DNA of 15,277 bases from Bacteroidales bacterium UBA1219. Its GTDB lineage: Bacteria > Bacteroidota > Bacteroidia > Bacteroidales > P3. Numbering within the stretch: the first letter of the stretch is position 1; each line of letters starts with the position of its first letter. The translations under genes were made by a program, and so were the position numbers. The notes beneath the pieces were generated by a model. It did no database searches, was not told the origin of the DNA, and saw only the letters and a program-made list of their open reading frames with translations. Where the stretch lies: NCBI GenBank assembly GCA_002309295.1, contig DBXF01000044.1, positions 15,370 through 30,646 on the forward strand, in the 5' to 3' direction. Of the stretch, positions 1 through 6,085 are shown in pieces.

Positions 1-54
1 TTCAGCCACTCACCCACCTCTCCGTTTGTCAAATTTCTGTCAAAATTCGGTTTG

Positions 55-86
55 CAAAAGTACTACTTTTTTCCGAAACCACCAAA
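55..86 (-). promoter_or_regulatory. Predicted Bacteroidota promoter firing leftwards out of the window
   Basis: On the minus strand a -7 element TACTTTTG (55-62) follows a TTTG (83-86) by 20 bases, which fits the Bacteroidota pattern TTTG-N19-23-TAnnTTTG. The gene it would drive lies to the left of base 1 and is not visible. Bases 1-54 would be its 5' untranslated region. Confidence 0.45.
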
Positions 87-109
87 TTTTTTTCGACTTT
101 TGACCGTTT

Positions 110-240
110 CTATTTCCTTGCTGCCTGATTAGCAACGCTTTGCATCTTGCGGGCTATCACTTCGGGGTCGCCCCAAAAGAAGTGTTTATGCACCTCGTTT
201 TTGTCGTTCAGCTCAAAAATGTAGGGTATTGCGGTAGGAT
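110..240 (-). pseudogene. Truncated second copy of the gpmA 3' end
   Basis: Bases 111-240 align without gaps to 4440-4569, the last 43 codons of intact gpmA, with 16 mismatches in 130 (about 88% identity by hand count). The minus-strand reading frame is open and ends at a TAG at 110-112, in the same position as the gpmA stop. Conserved residues include PTAIPYIFEL, GDPEVIARKMQS and VANQA. About nine residues differ, including a Leu-to-Trp change in HFFLGD. Similarity stops abruptly at base 241, so there is no catalytic region and no start. It could be the scar of a tandem gpmA paralogue destroyed by insertion, or the original gpmA 3' end displaced when the island to its right was inserted and the gene regained an end. 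It is in direct orientation to gpmA. Confidence 0.85.
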
Positions 241-260
241 TACAAACGTTGTAATATTCT

Positions 261-283
261 GTGACGGATTTGAAACCCGCCAC
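261..283. repeat. Imperfect REP-like palindrome
   Basis: A 23-base palindrome with two mismatched pairs around a central G: outer arms GTG/CAC, then CGG/CCG, then TTT/AAA. Its core GATTTGAAA is shared with the hairpins at 4161-4209, suggesting a degenerate member of the same repeat family. It begins 20 bases beyond the end of the gpmA remnant. Confidence 0.45.
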
Positions 284-624
284 AACTTTGTTTTGGATTA
301 ATGTACCGGCTGAATTAGCAAATCACCTAACTATTTCGTGGCGGAAGAACACGGCTATTTGTAGAAAAATATTGCTGTTTGACTCCAATTGAATATTTTT
401 TTCGTATCTTTGAAAATACAAATTTAATGAATAACCAAAGTGTTGCATTTATAACTTGAATGTGGCCTGCAAAATTGCGTTTTTTTCACCAAAGCCCAAA
501 ACTTTTTGTTTTTGTTTAGTTGAATTTTGAGCTGGTGTAATGAAACGACATAAAAAAATGTGAGATTTTGTGATATTTATGGTATATAAATTATGAGAAA
601 ATGTAATATTTTGGCAAAATAAAT
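284..624. other. AT-rich intergenic stretch with no supported gene
   Basis: Only a possible promoter (378-412) and a 10-codon open frame (427-459) stand out. The rest is AT-rich with no frame of convincing composition. It may be junction sequence of the island. Confidence 0.5.
378..412 (+). promoter_or_regulatory. Possible orphan promoter upstream of the ATPase gene
   Basis: TATCTTTG (405-412) lies 23 bases after TTTG (378-381). The first ATG downstream (427) opens a frame of only ten codons, MNNQSVAFIT, whose first eight residues resemble the start of the ATPase at 688 (MNSKSLVF). It may be a remnant promoter and gene start, or chance. Confidence 0.3.
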
Positions 625-655
625 TTTGAGAATTTGTAAAAAGGTTGTATCTTTG
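625..655 (+). promoter_or_regulatory. Predicted promoter of the AAA ATPase gene
   Basis: TTTG (625-628), a 19-base spacer and TATCTTTG (648-655), which matches the Bacteroidota -33/-7 pattern. Transcription would start near 662, leaving an untranslated leader of about 26 bases before the ATG at 688. Confidence 0.6.
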
Positions 656-687
656 CATTTGATAATAGCATATAATACTGTCTGAAT

Positions 688-2037
688 ATGAATAGTAAAT
701 CACTGGTTTTCAAAAGGAAAATATATAACGAGATGCTTCGTTGGAAGCAAAGCAGCCAGGGCAAAACGGCCTTGCTGATTAAGGGGGCTCGTCGCGTGGG
801 CAAATCAACCATAGCAGAGGAATTCGCCAAACGAGAGTACGACAGTTATATCGCCATAGATTTTGCCGATGCAAATGACAATGTATGGGAGGCGGTGAAG
901 CACATATCGGACAGGGACGATTTTTTCATGCGGCTACAATTCATATTTGATGTAAAGTTATATGAACGGAAATCTGTGATTATTTTTGACGAAATACAGA
1001 AATGTCCTGAGGCCCGTCAGGCAATCAAATATCTTGTGAAAGACGGGCGGTATGACTTTATCGAGACAGGATCTCTTCTATCAATCAAAAAGAACGTCCA
1101 GAACATTGTAATTCCAAGCGAAGAGACCCGTCTTACCATGTATCCTATGGATTACGAGGAATTCCGGTGGGCTATGGGCGACACGGTCACAGTGCCCCTT
1201 ATGGGAGAGATGCTTAAAAACCGGAGGCCATTGAGCGACGGCGTCACGCGGAAACTTATGCGTGACCTGCGCCTCTATATGCTTGTCGGTGGCATGCCTC
1301 AGGCGGTAGAGACGTATCTCAACACCAATAATCTTTCCGATGTGGATAATACAAAACGAGAAATACTCGAATTGTACAATGACGATTTTATGAAAATCGA
1401 CCCAACGGGGAGAGTATCTAAAATGTTCAGTGCTATTCCTGCCCAACTTTCCAAGAATGCTTCACGTTATCAAGTCAATTCAGTATTGGAAAAACGAGAG
1501 AATAGGGATACCATGTCAGAATTGTTGAAAGATTTGGAGGATAGTCTTACGGTAAATTTCGCCCACCATGCCGACGACCCCAATGTGGGAATGCCTATGC
1601 ATACCGACTATGGCCAATATAAGTTGTACGTTGGGGATACCGGATTGTTCGTAACCCTTGCTTTTTGGGACAAATCCGCCACCGATAACATCATTTACCA
1701 GAAACTTCTTTCGGATAAACTCTCGGCTGATCTCGGGTATGTATATGAAAACATTGTTGCGCAGATGCTCGTTTCTGCCGGAAACAGGCTGTTCTACCAC
1801 ACATGGCCTACTGAAAACGGAAAGCACAACTATGAGATAGATTTTATTCTTTCGAGAGGCAATAAGATTTGCCCTGTCGAGGTAAAGTCGTCGGGATACA
1901 AGACCCATGCTTCGCTCGATGCTTTCCAAAAGAAATTCTCCAACCGTATCGGGGACAGATATTTGGTTTATCCGAAAGACCTAAAAAAAGAGCAAGATTT
2001 GCTGTATGTTCCAGTCTTTATGACAATGCTACTATAG
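688..2037 (+). CDS. AAA ATPase with DUF4143 / PD-(D/E)XK-like C-terminal domain
   Basis: A 449-residue protein of the archaeal/bacterial 'ATP-binding protein, AAA_14 + DUF4143' type. Visible motifs: Walker A GARRVGKST (33-41), Walker B VIIFDE (97-102), and a sensor-like IETGS soon after. The C-terminal part carries YVYENIVAQML, then EIDFIL and CPVEVKSS (about 384-402), the D...ExK signature of a restriction-fold domain. Length and domain order are normal and the frame is intact. The start follows a good promoter by about 26 bases. These proteins are common, often multi-copy, and their substrate is not established; a nucleic-acid or defence role is only inference. It is the only plus-strand gene in the island and converges on the gene at 2200-2703, with 162 bases between them and no clear terminator. 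Confidence 0.93.
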   Translation: MNSKSLVFKRKIYNEMLRWKQSSQGKTALLIKGARRVGKSTIAEEFAKREYDSYIAIDFADANDNVWEAVKHISDRDDFFMRLQFIFDVKLYERKSVIIFDEIQKCPEARQAIKYLVKDGRYDFIETGSLLSIKKNVQNIVIPSEETRLTMYPMDYEEFRWAMGDTVTVPLMGEMLKNRRPLSDGVTRKLMRDLRLYMLVGGMPQAVETYLNTNNLSDVDNTKREILELYNDDFMKIDPTGRVSKMFSAIPAQLSKNASRYQVNSVLEKRENRDTMSELLKDLEDSLTVNFAHHADDPNVGMPMHTDYGQYKLYVGDTGLFVTLAFWDKSATDNIIYQKLLSDKLSADLGYVYENIVAQMLVSAGNRLFYHTWPTENGKHNYEIDFILSRGNKICPVEVKSSGYKTHASLDAFQKKFSNRIGDRYLVYPKDLKKEQDLLYVPVFMTMLL

Positions 2038-2199
2038 AAGGGTCCCAGAATTTCCTGTTGTCGCATATTTACAGTCCAACCTTTGATTGCGGACAAACGC
2101 CTTCAGCAGTTTTGTGGACTTTTATAGGTATCAAAGAATCAAGAAAGCAAAAAAACAAGTGCGCAGGCCAGTTCCGCAACAACTGTAATAATGGCCATA

Positions 2200-2703
2200 T
2201 CACAGGTTCGTCGACTTTTCGACAAAGGCTTTCAAAGTGCCCTTGTTCCGCATCTTGAGCAGTTTTTCGGCACCTTTGTCCTTGGGAATAAGGCTTTTGT
2301 ATTTTTCATAATAGTTAAGCACCGTTTCCACACCCGCCATGCACCCGTTTACCGCATCGTCATCCTTGTTTTTGACTACATATTCCGCCCAACCGCAAAG
2401 GCATAAAATCAACAGGTTGCCATCCTCGAATTGGATTGCATCGGCGTTGAGGGTGATTTTCACATCGGGCGTGCCGGATAACCACCAGACGACAAAGGCG
2501 GAAGCATCTTTGCGTTGTGCATGGTTTGGCGAATTGTTTTTCAACCAGTTGATGCATTTCATTGCATCTTGGGTGTAATTGGCGTATTCGGTTTTTTCAA
2601 TCTCGCCGGGGATGGCAGGCACAACTAATTTCTGTGCGTTCATCCCTTGCAGAAGCAACAGGCCCAGCAACAGGGCGAACAGTTTTTTTATGTTTTTTTT
2701 CAT
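2200..2703 (-). CDS. Secreted protein of unknown function
   Basis: A 167-residue protein with a clear signal peptide: KKNIKK, then the hydrophobic core LFALLLGLLLLQG, with likely cleavage after MNA before QKLVVP. The mature part has a hydrophobic patch GNLLILCLCGWAEYVV (about 97-112) and a charged C-terminus with KMRNKGTLKAFVEK. I associate this pattern with small uncharacterised periplasmic proteins of Bacteroidota but cannot name a family or function. It lies directly downstream of the RHS remnant at 2758-2937, and its likely promoter is formed by codons of that remnant (see 2766-2799). It might be a former passenger of the RHS locus or an unrelated neighbour. Confidence 0.85.
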   Translation of the reverse strand: MKKNIKKLFALLLGLLLLQGMNAQKLVVPAIPGEIEKTEYANYTQDAMKCINWLKNNSPNHAQRKDASAFVVWWLSGTPDVKITLNADAIQFEDGNLLILCLCGWAEYVVKNKDDDAVNGCMAGVETVLNYYEKYKSLIPKDKGAEKLLKMRNKGTLKAFVEKSTNL

Positions 2704-2757
2704 GATAGTATGTTTTTTTGTTTTAGTTTATAACGTCATCGTTGAAAGCAGCTGTTT

Positions 2758-2937
2758 TCACACTGCAAAGGTACGAATATTTTCCGAAACATTGCCCAAT
2801 TTGTCGTAAGAAAATATCTGGTACCCCGTTCCGTCGTCCACACGCAGAAGCCTACCGCAGGCGTTAGTGCCTGTGTTCGAGACAGTTCCGTAAAAAAACA
2901 TATATTCATGTAGGTTGCAGGGATTGATAAATATGCC
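2758..2937 (-). pseudogene. RHS/YD-repeat protein fragment A
   Basis: The minus-strand frame, open from 2937 and containing an ATG at 2899-2901, reads TNACGRLLRVDDGTGYQIF, then SYDKLGNVSENIRTFAV, and stops at TGA 2758-2760. The YD-x-LGNV segment is a YD repeat of the kind found in RHS shell proteins, and the flanking residues match the style of Bacteroidota RHS proteins, where RTFAL normally continues into more repeats. Only about 40 RHS residues remain out of proteins usually over 1,000 long, so this is a relic. The first part (about 2826-2877) is repeated at 3434-3485. Confidence 0.75.
2766..2799 (-). promoter_or_regulatory. Predicted promoter of the secreted-protein gene, embedded in RHS codons
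   Basis: TACCTTTG (2766-2773, minus strand) is a perfect TAnnTTTG -7 element, and a TTG lies 23 bases upstream (2797-2799). The same bases encode Arg-Thr-Phe-Ala of RHS fragment A. Transcription would start near 2759, about 56 bases before the ATG at 2703. Confidence 0.5.
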
Positions 2938-2993
2938 TTAAACAGTTTTCATATTTGTAAACGGTATCCGATTTTGGGGTTATAATATATTTT

Positions 2994-3374
2994 TTAATGA
3001 ATGGCACCGCTTAACAAAAATAATGACATGAAGAACAATAGAAATGTAATAATAATATATAAAATTACAAGCCAACCATTCCTTTTTTTATGAGATTCGT
3101 GCTTGTATTTTTCACATAACATACCATATCTTTTTTCTGTTAATCGAAATATATTAAAGATGACAATAGGTATGGCAATTATTAATAATTCTATTTCTGA
3201 AAAAGCTTTTTTGTGAATAGTTCCATAAACATTTAAAAGAAACCCTATGTTGAACAGTTCACACATATTTGTAAATCCAAATCCACTAATATATGTATTT
3301 TTAGGAGCAACTTTTTTATACCATTTCGATGAAGTTGCCCTATAAAAAACATAATCAAAAAAATTTAGTATCAT
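2994..3374 (-). CDS. Small multi-helix membrane protein, possible orphan RHS immunity protein
   Basis: A 126-residue protein starting MILNFFDYVFYR. Hydrophobic segments lie at about 35-52 (CELFNIGFLLNVYG), 63-77 (ELLIIAIPIVIFNIF) and 100-123 (GWLVILYIIITFLLFFMSLFLL), with a basic loop between the last two (EKYKHESHKKRN). The gene is strongly AT-rich, unlike the housekeeping genes. It begins 26 bases after RHS fragment B and ends 56 bases before the open frame of RHS fragment A. Small membrane proteins of this shape are frequent beside Bacteroidota RHS toxins and may be immunity proteins; that role is inferred from context, not from a recognised domain. Confidence 0.75.
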   Translation of the reverse strand: MILNFFDYVFYRATSSKWYKKVAPKNTYISGFGFTNMCELFNIGFLLNVYGTIHKKAFSEIELLIIAIPIVIFNIFRLTEKRYGMLCEKYKHESHKKRNGWLVILYIIITFLLFFMSLFLLSGAIH

Positions 3375-3399
3375 TATATGTTATAATTAAAATTAAAAA

Positions 3400-3525
3400 C
3401 TATCTCATACCAATTCGTAATGCCGGATAACCTCCCGTTCCGTCGTCCACCCGCAGCAGCCTGCTGCAGGCGTTAGTTGCTGTGGCTTTCAGGTGCTGAG
3501 CTATATGTGTGGTACAGAGTGTCAT
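3400..3525 (-). pseudogene. RHS protein fragment B
   Basis: The minus-strand frame with an ATG at 3523-3525 reads TNACSRLLRVDDGTG, then GYPALRIGMR, and stops at TAG 3400-3402. TNACxRLLRVDDGTG is shared with fragment A, and DNA identity is high from 3434 to 3485. After DDGTG the two fragments diverge: A continues into a YD repeat, while B runs through ten unrelated residues to a stop. This is a relic of a second RHS gene copy, or of a displaced tip module. Confidence 0.7.
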
Positions 3526-3634
3526 TAACTTTTGATTTCTTGTATATCGTTTGACTTTGCTTTTTTATATTTTATTTGAATATTTCAAACACTTTATGTG
3601 AATAAATGTTTTTATAACCTAATGAATTATACCA
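3526..3634. other. AT-rich spacer, nothing recognised
   Basis: The bases between the 3635-4036 gene and RHS fragment B hold no supported gene or hairpin. They could be decayed RHS tip sequence. Confidence 0.4.
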
Positions 3635-4036
3635 TTATTCATTACCTATAAGTTCTTGATATAATATTTTTCTCCCATTGCTAATTTTATAAAACAAAAG
3701 TATTTTCTTGCTGTAGTTCTTACCAAATAATCTAAATTCAATTGCATCTCTTTTGATATTGATTTCATTATTTTGTGTACTTACATATACATCTATACAT
3801 AAGATTCCTAATATATAATTCTTTTTTAATTCATTATGGAATGTTTGTTCATACACTCTTATAAGTGACTGAGGTGATGGGTGTTCTTCTGTTATTTCAC
3901 GTTCTAAAGGATATGTAATCCCCTTTGCATCCATAATCATTGCAAATGGATAAAAAGTTCCTTGTTTTTCGAGGAAAATCGTTAAGTATTCTTTTGCAGC
4001 ATCTATTAATATAATTTCGTCATCAATTAAAACCAT
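3635..4036 (-). CDS. Small cytosolic protein, possible orphan immunity protein
   Basis: A 133-residue soluble protein with no signal peptide or membrane helix. Features: FYPFAMIMDAKG (28-39), EEHPSPQSLIRVYEQTF (50-66), LCIDVYV (78-84) and a KRDAIEFRLF strand (95-104). The pattern 'PFA-(M/V)-x-x-x-x-G ... EEHP ... CIDVYV ... DAIEFRL' resembles small immunity-type proteins I associate with contact-dependent toxin loci, but I cannot name a Pfam family. An in-frame stop lies just before the ATG, so the gene is not the tail of a longer one. It is very AT-rich (14 G/C in bases 3661-3720), lies upstream of RHS fragment B, and has no adjacent toxin, so if it is an immunity gene it is an orphan. Confidence 0.75.
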   Translation of the reverse strand: MVLIDDEIILIDAAKEYLTIFLEKQGTFYPFAMIMDAKGITYPLEREITEEHPSPQSLIRVYEQTFHNELKKNYILGILCIDVYVSTQNNEINIKRDAIEFRLFGKNYSKKILLFYKISNGRKILYQELIGNE

Positions 4037-4048
4037 CTTTTAATCTAT

Positions 4049-4080
4049 TTTGTTATCTTTTACATTTGTTATCTTTTACA
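4049..4080. repeat. Perfect 16-bp tandem duplication
   Basis: The unit TTTGTTATCTTTTACA occurs twice head to tail (4049-4064 and 4065-4080), ending 13 bases upstream of the start codon at 4036 on the minus strand. Probably slippage or a recent duplication. Confidence 0.8.
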
Positions 4081-4160
4081 ACCACATTAATAACTTTATT
4101 GTTTTTAATTCTAATTCTAATAGATAAATGAATATCATAGTACTGAATATCATATCAGTT

Positions 4161-4285
4161 GTTGCGGATTTGCAATCCGCAACATTTTTATATAGGGATT
4201 TGAAATCCCGATGCTCTTCTGTGGCGTATGAATAAACATCCATTGGATGTTTCGATAACGAAGCGGAGAGTAACAAATTCGCCAC
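4161..4285. repeat. Palindrome-rich intergenic element (REP/MITE-like)
   Basis: Three palindromes stand in a row. The first has 10-bp arms with a TGC loop at 4161-4183 (arm GTTGCGGATT). The second is GGGATTT/AAATCCC around one G at 4195-4209. The third has 9-bp arms AAACATCCA/TGGATGTTT at 4234-4252, nested inside an outer GTGGCG/CGCCAC pair (4221-4226 with 4280-4285). This is dense, deliberate-looking structure rather than coding sequence. Fifteen bases of the first hairpin recur inverted at 10728-10742, and a degenerate relative lies at 261-283. No transposase is near, so it would be a non-autonomous repeat. Confidence 0.65.
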
Positions 4286-4351
4286 AACAAGAATTGTGTT
4301 ACAGGAATATGAGCACTGTGAATCTGTCACCATCGGTTATTTTATTTTTTG

Positions 4352-4385
4352 CAAAAGTACGAAAAAAATCAACAAGGCAGTCAAA
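4352..4385 (-). promoter_or_regulatory. Predicted promoter reading into the island
   Basis: On the minus strand TTTG (4382-4385), a 22-base spacer and TACTTTTG (4352-4359). It sits just past the gpmA terminator, and its -33 element overlaps the terminator A/T flank. It would transcribe the palindromic element and then the gene at 3635-4036, giving a leader of over 300 bases. Confidence 0.45.
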
Positions 4386-4421
4386 AAAATAAGGCGGCTG
4401 ATACAGCCGTCTTATTTTTTT
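4383..4421. terminator. Strong bidirectional intrinsic terminator after gpmA
   Basis: Ten-base arms AAGGCGGCTG (4391-4400) and CAGCCGTCTT (4404-4413) enclose a three-base loop (one G-T pair). An A-run before and a T-run after make it work on both strands. It lies 17 bases beyond the gpmA stop codon and should end the zapA-rny-lgt-gpmA transcript. The gpmA remnant at 110 lacks this structure. Confidence 0.9.
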
Positions 4422-4438
4422 AATCAAAACATATTCTC

Positions 4439-5185
4439 CTATTTCTTTGACGCTTGATTAGCAACACTTTGCATCTTGCGGGCTATCACTTCGGGGTCGC
4501 CCAAAAAGAAGTGATTTTGCACTTTGTAGTTGTCGTCGAGCTCAAAAATGTAGGGAATTGCGGTAGGAATATTGAATTCGATTATCTCTTCGTTGGTCAT
4601 CTGGCGAAGCTCTTTCACAATGCCGCGCAGGCTGTTGCCGTGGGCCACCACCATCACCTCGTCGTGTTTCTCGAAAGCCTTGAGTATGTGGCCGTTGTAG
4701 TAGGGCATCAGTCGTGCTATGGTGTCCTTGAGGGCTTCGGTGAGGGGTATCTCGCTGTCGCTGAGTTCGTTGTAACGCGGGTCGCGGCGGGGACTGCGTT
4801 CGTCGTCCATGGCAAGGGCGGGAGGCTGCACGTCGTACGAGCGGCGCCATAGTTTCACTTGGTCGGCGCCATATTTCTCGGCGGTTTCGGCTTTGTTGAG
4901 TCCTTGTATGGCTCCGTAGCTTTTCTCGTTAAGGCGCCAGCTTTTCTCCACCGGCAGGTAGTCCATGTCCATCGCGTCGAGCACGTTGTTCAGCGTCTTA
5001 ACGGCGCGTTTCAGATAAGATGTAAAGCATATTTCGGGGCGGTATCCCTCTTTTTTAAGCAGTTTTCCGGCCTCGTAAGCCTCTTTAATTCCGTTTTCGG
5101 TAAGGTCAACGTCGGTCCAGCCGGTAAAAAGGTTAAGTTTGTTCCATTCGCTTTCGCCGTGGCGGATAAGTATCAGTTTTTTCAT
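4439..5185 (-). CDS. gpmA: 2,3-bisphosphoglycerate-dependent phosphoglycerate mutase
   Basis: A 248-residue cytosolic enzyme that interconverts 3- and 2-phosphoglycerate in glycolysis and gluconeogenesis. The phosphohistidine motif LIRHGESEWN is at 6-15 (catalytic His9). WRLNEKSYGAIQGLNKAE (about 83-100) holds the catalytic Glu, and VVAHGNSLRG (about 178-187) the second catalytic His. Length equals that of typical GpmA (about 250). The ATG overlaps the lgt stop as ATGA, so translation is probably coupled to lgt. The last 43 codons are duplicated, 12% diverged, at 110-240. Transcription ends at the hairpin at 4383-4421. Confidence 0.98.
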   Translation of the reverse strand: MKKLILIRHGESEWNKLNLFTGWTDVDLTENGIKEAYEAGKLLKKEGYRPEICFTSYLKRAVKTLNNVLDAMDMDYLPVEKSWRLNEKSYGAIQGLNKAETAEKYGADQVKLWRRSYDVQPPALAMDDERSPRRDPRYNELSDSEIPLTEALKDTIARLMPYYNGHILKAFEKHDEVMVVAHGNSLRGIVKELRQMTNEEIIEFNIPTAIPYIFELDDNYKVQNHFFLGDPEVIARKMQSVANQASKK

Positions 5186-6066
5186 TTTTTATTAGTTTTA
5201 GAAGTTTGTTTTTCAGTTTCGGCGTTTGTTGTTTTGTAAAACACCTTGTCGGAAAGCTTGCCTTTCACGGAAAGCACGATAAACACTATTCCCGCAAGTA
5301 TGAACGGTATGCTCAGCAGCTGTCCCATGTTCAGTGTCATGCCCTGCTCGAAAGCCACCTGGTCCTGTTTGATGAACTCTATCAGGAAACGGATTCCGAA
5401 CAATGCTGTAAGGAAGATTCCGAACGACATCCCCGGACGGATTTTCCCTTTCTTACGCACGTAATAGATAAGCAGCGATGCGAAGATTATCAGGTACGAA
5501 AGTGCTTCGTAGAGCTGTGTGGGGTGCTTGGGTACGGTCTCGTGGTTGCGTTCGTAGATGAAACCCCACGGCAGGGTGGTCTCCACGCCGTAGATTTCGG
5601 AGTTCATCAGGTTGCCGCAACGCACACAGGCTCCTACAAGGGGTATCACTATCACCAGACGGTCCAATATCCACACGGGGTTTACCTTGGTTTTGTAGCA
5701 GTATAGCCACAGTCCCAGCAGTATGCCTATTGCTCCGCCGTGACTTGCAAGTCCTTGATAACCTGTAAATTCGCCCGTTTCAAGATTCCACGGAAGCACT
5801 ATCTCCAGCAGATGGTCCTTGTAGTAGCTCCATTCGTAGAAAATGCAGTGTCCGAAACGCAGTCCCACCAAAAGTGCGATGAAGCAGTAGATGGTGAGTT
5901 TGTCCAAATAGCTAGTATCCACGCTTTCGCGGCGGAACATTTTCAGCAGGATGAAATAAGCCGAAATGAACCCCACGGCGAACAGCAGCGAGTACCACCG
6001 CAGTCCGAAGGAGCCTATGTGGAAAATAACGGGGTCGGCCGACCAGTGTATTATCAAGTCTGTCAT
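5182..6066 (-). CDS. lgt: Prolipoprotein diacylglyceryl transferase
   Basis: A 294-residue inner-membrane enzyme that transfers diacylglycerol from phosphatidylglycerol to the lipobox cysteine of prolipoproteins, the first step of lipoprotein maturation. It has about seven hydrophobic segments. Diagnostic motifs: QGLASHGGAIG (104-114), with the family's essential His; the Lgt signature around RCGNLMNSEIYG (149-160), with its essential Arg; and HPTQLYEA (181-188). The hydrophilic Lys/Thr-rich tail (about 275-294) is an extension beyond the last helix. It starts 19 bases after the rny stop and overlaps gpmA by 4 bases, so it is part of one transcription unit. Confidence 0.98.
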   Translation of the reverse strand: MTDLIIHWSADPVIFHIGSFGLRWYSLLFAVGFISAYFILLKMFRRESVDTSYLDKLTIYCFIALLVGLRFGHCIFYEWSYYKDHLLEIVLPWNLETGEFTGYQGLASHGGAIGILLGLWLYCYKTKVNPVWILDRLVIVIPLVGACVRCGNLMNSEIYGVETTLPWGFIYERNHETVPKHPTQLYEALSYLIIFASLLIYYVRKKGKIRPGMSFGIFLTALFGIRFLIEFIKQDQVAFEQGMTLNMGQLLSIPFILAGIVFIVLSVKGKLSDKVFYKTTNAETEKQTSKTNKK

Positions 6067-6085
6067 AACCAGCGTATTACGTTAG

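Noticed and set aside
449..703. 84-codon minus-strand frame before the ATPase gene
   Set aside because: AT-rich, overlaps the ATPase promoter, and has no protein-like features.
2038..2199. Terminator between the convergent ATPase and secreted-protein genes
   Set aside because: Looked for but found no stem followed by a T-run on either strand.
4049..4285. CRISPR-like array
   Set aside because: The repeats here differ in sequence, have no regular spacers, and no cas gene is near.
4076..4333. 85-codon minus-strand frame in front of the 3635-4036 gene
   Set aside because: It runs straight through three perfect palindromes and a tandem repeat; its residues are dictated by the repeat. A promoter precedes it, but no protein-like pattern is visible.
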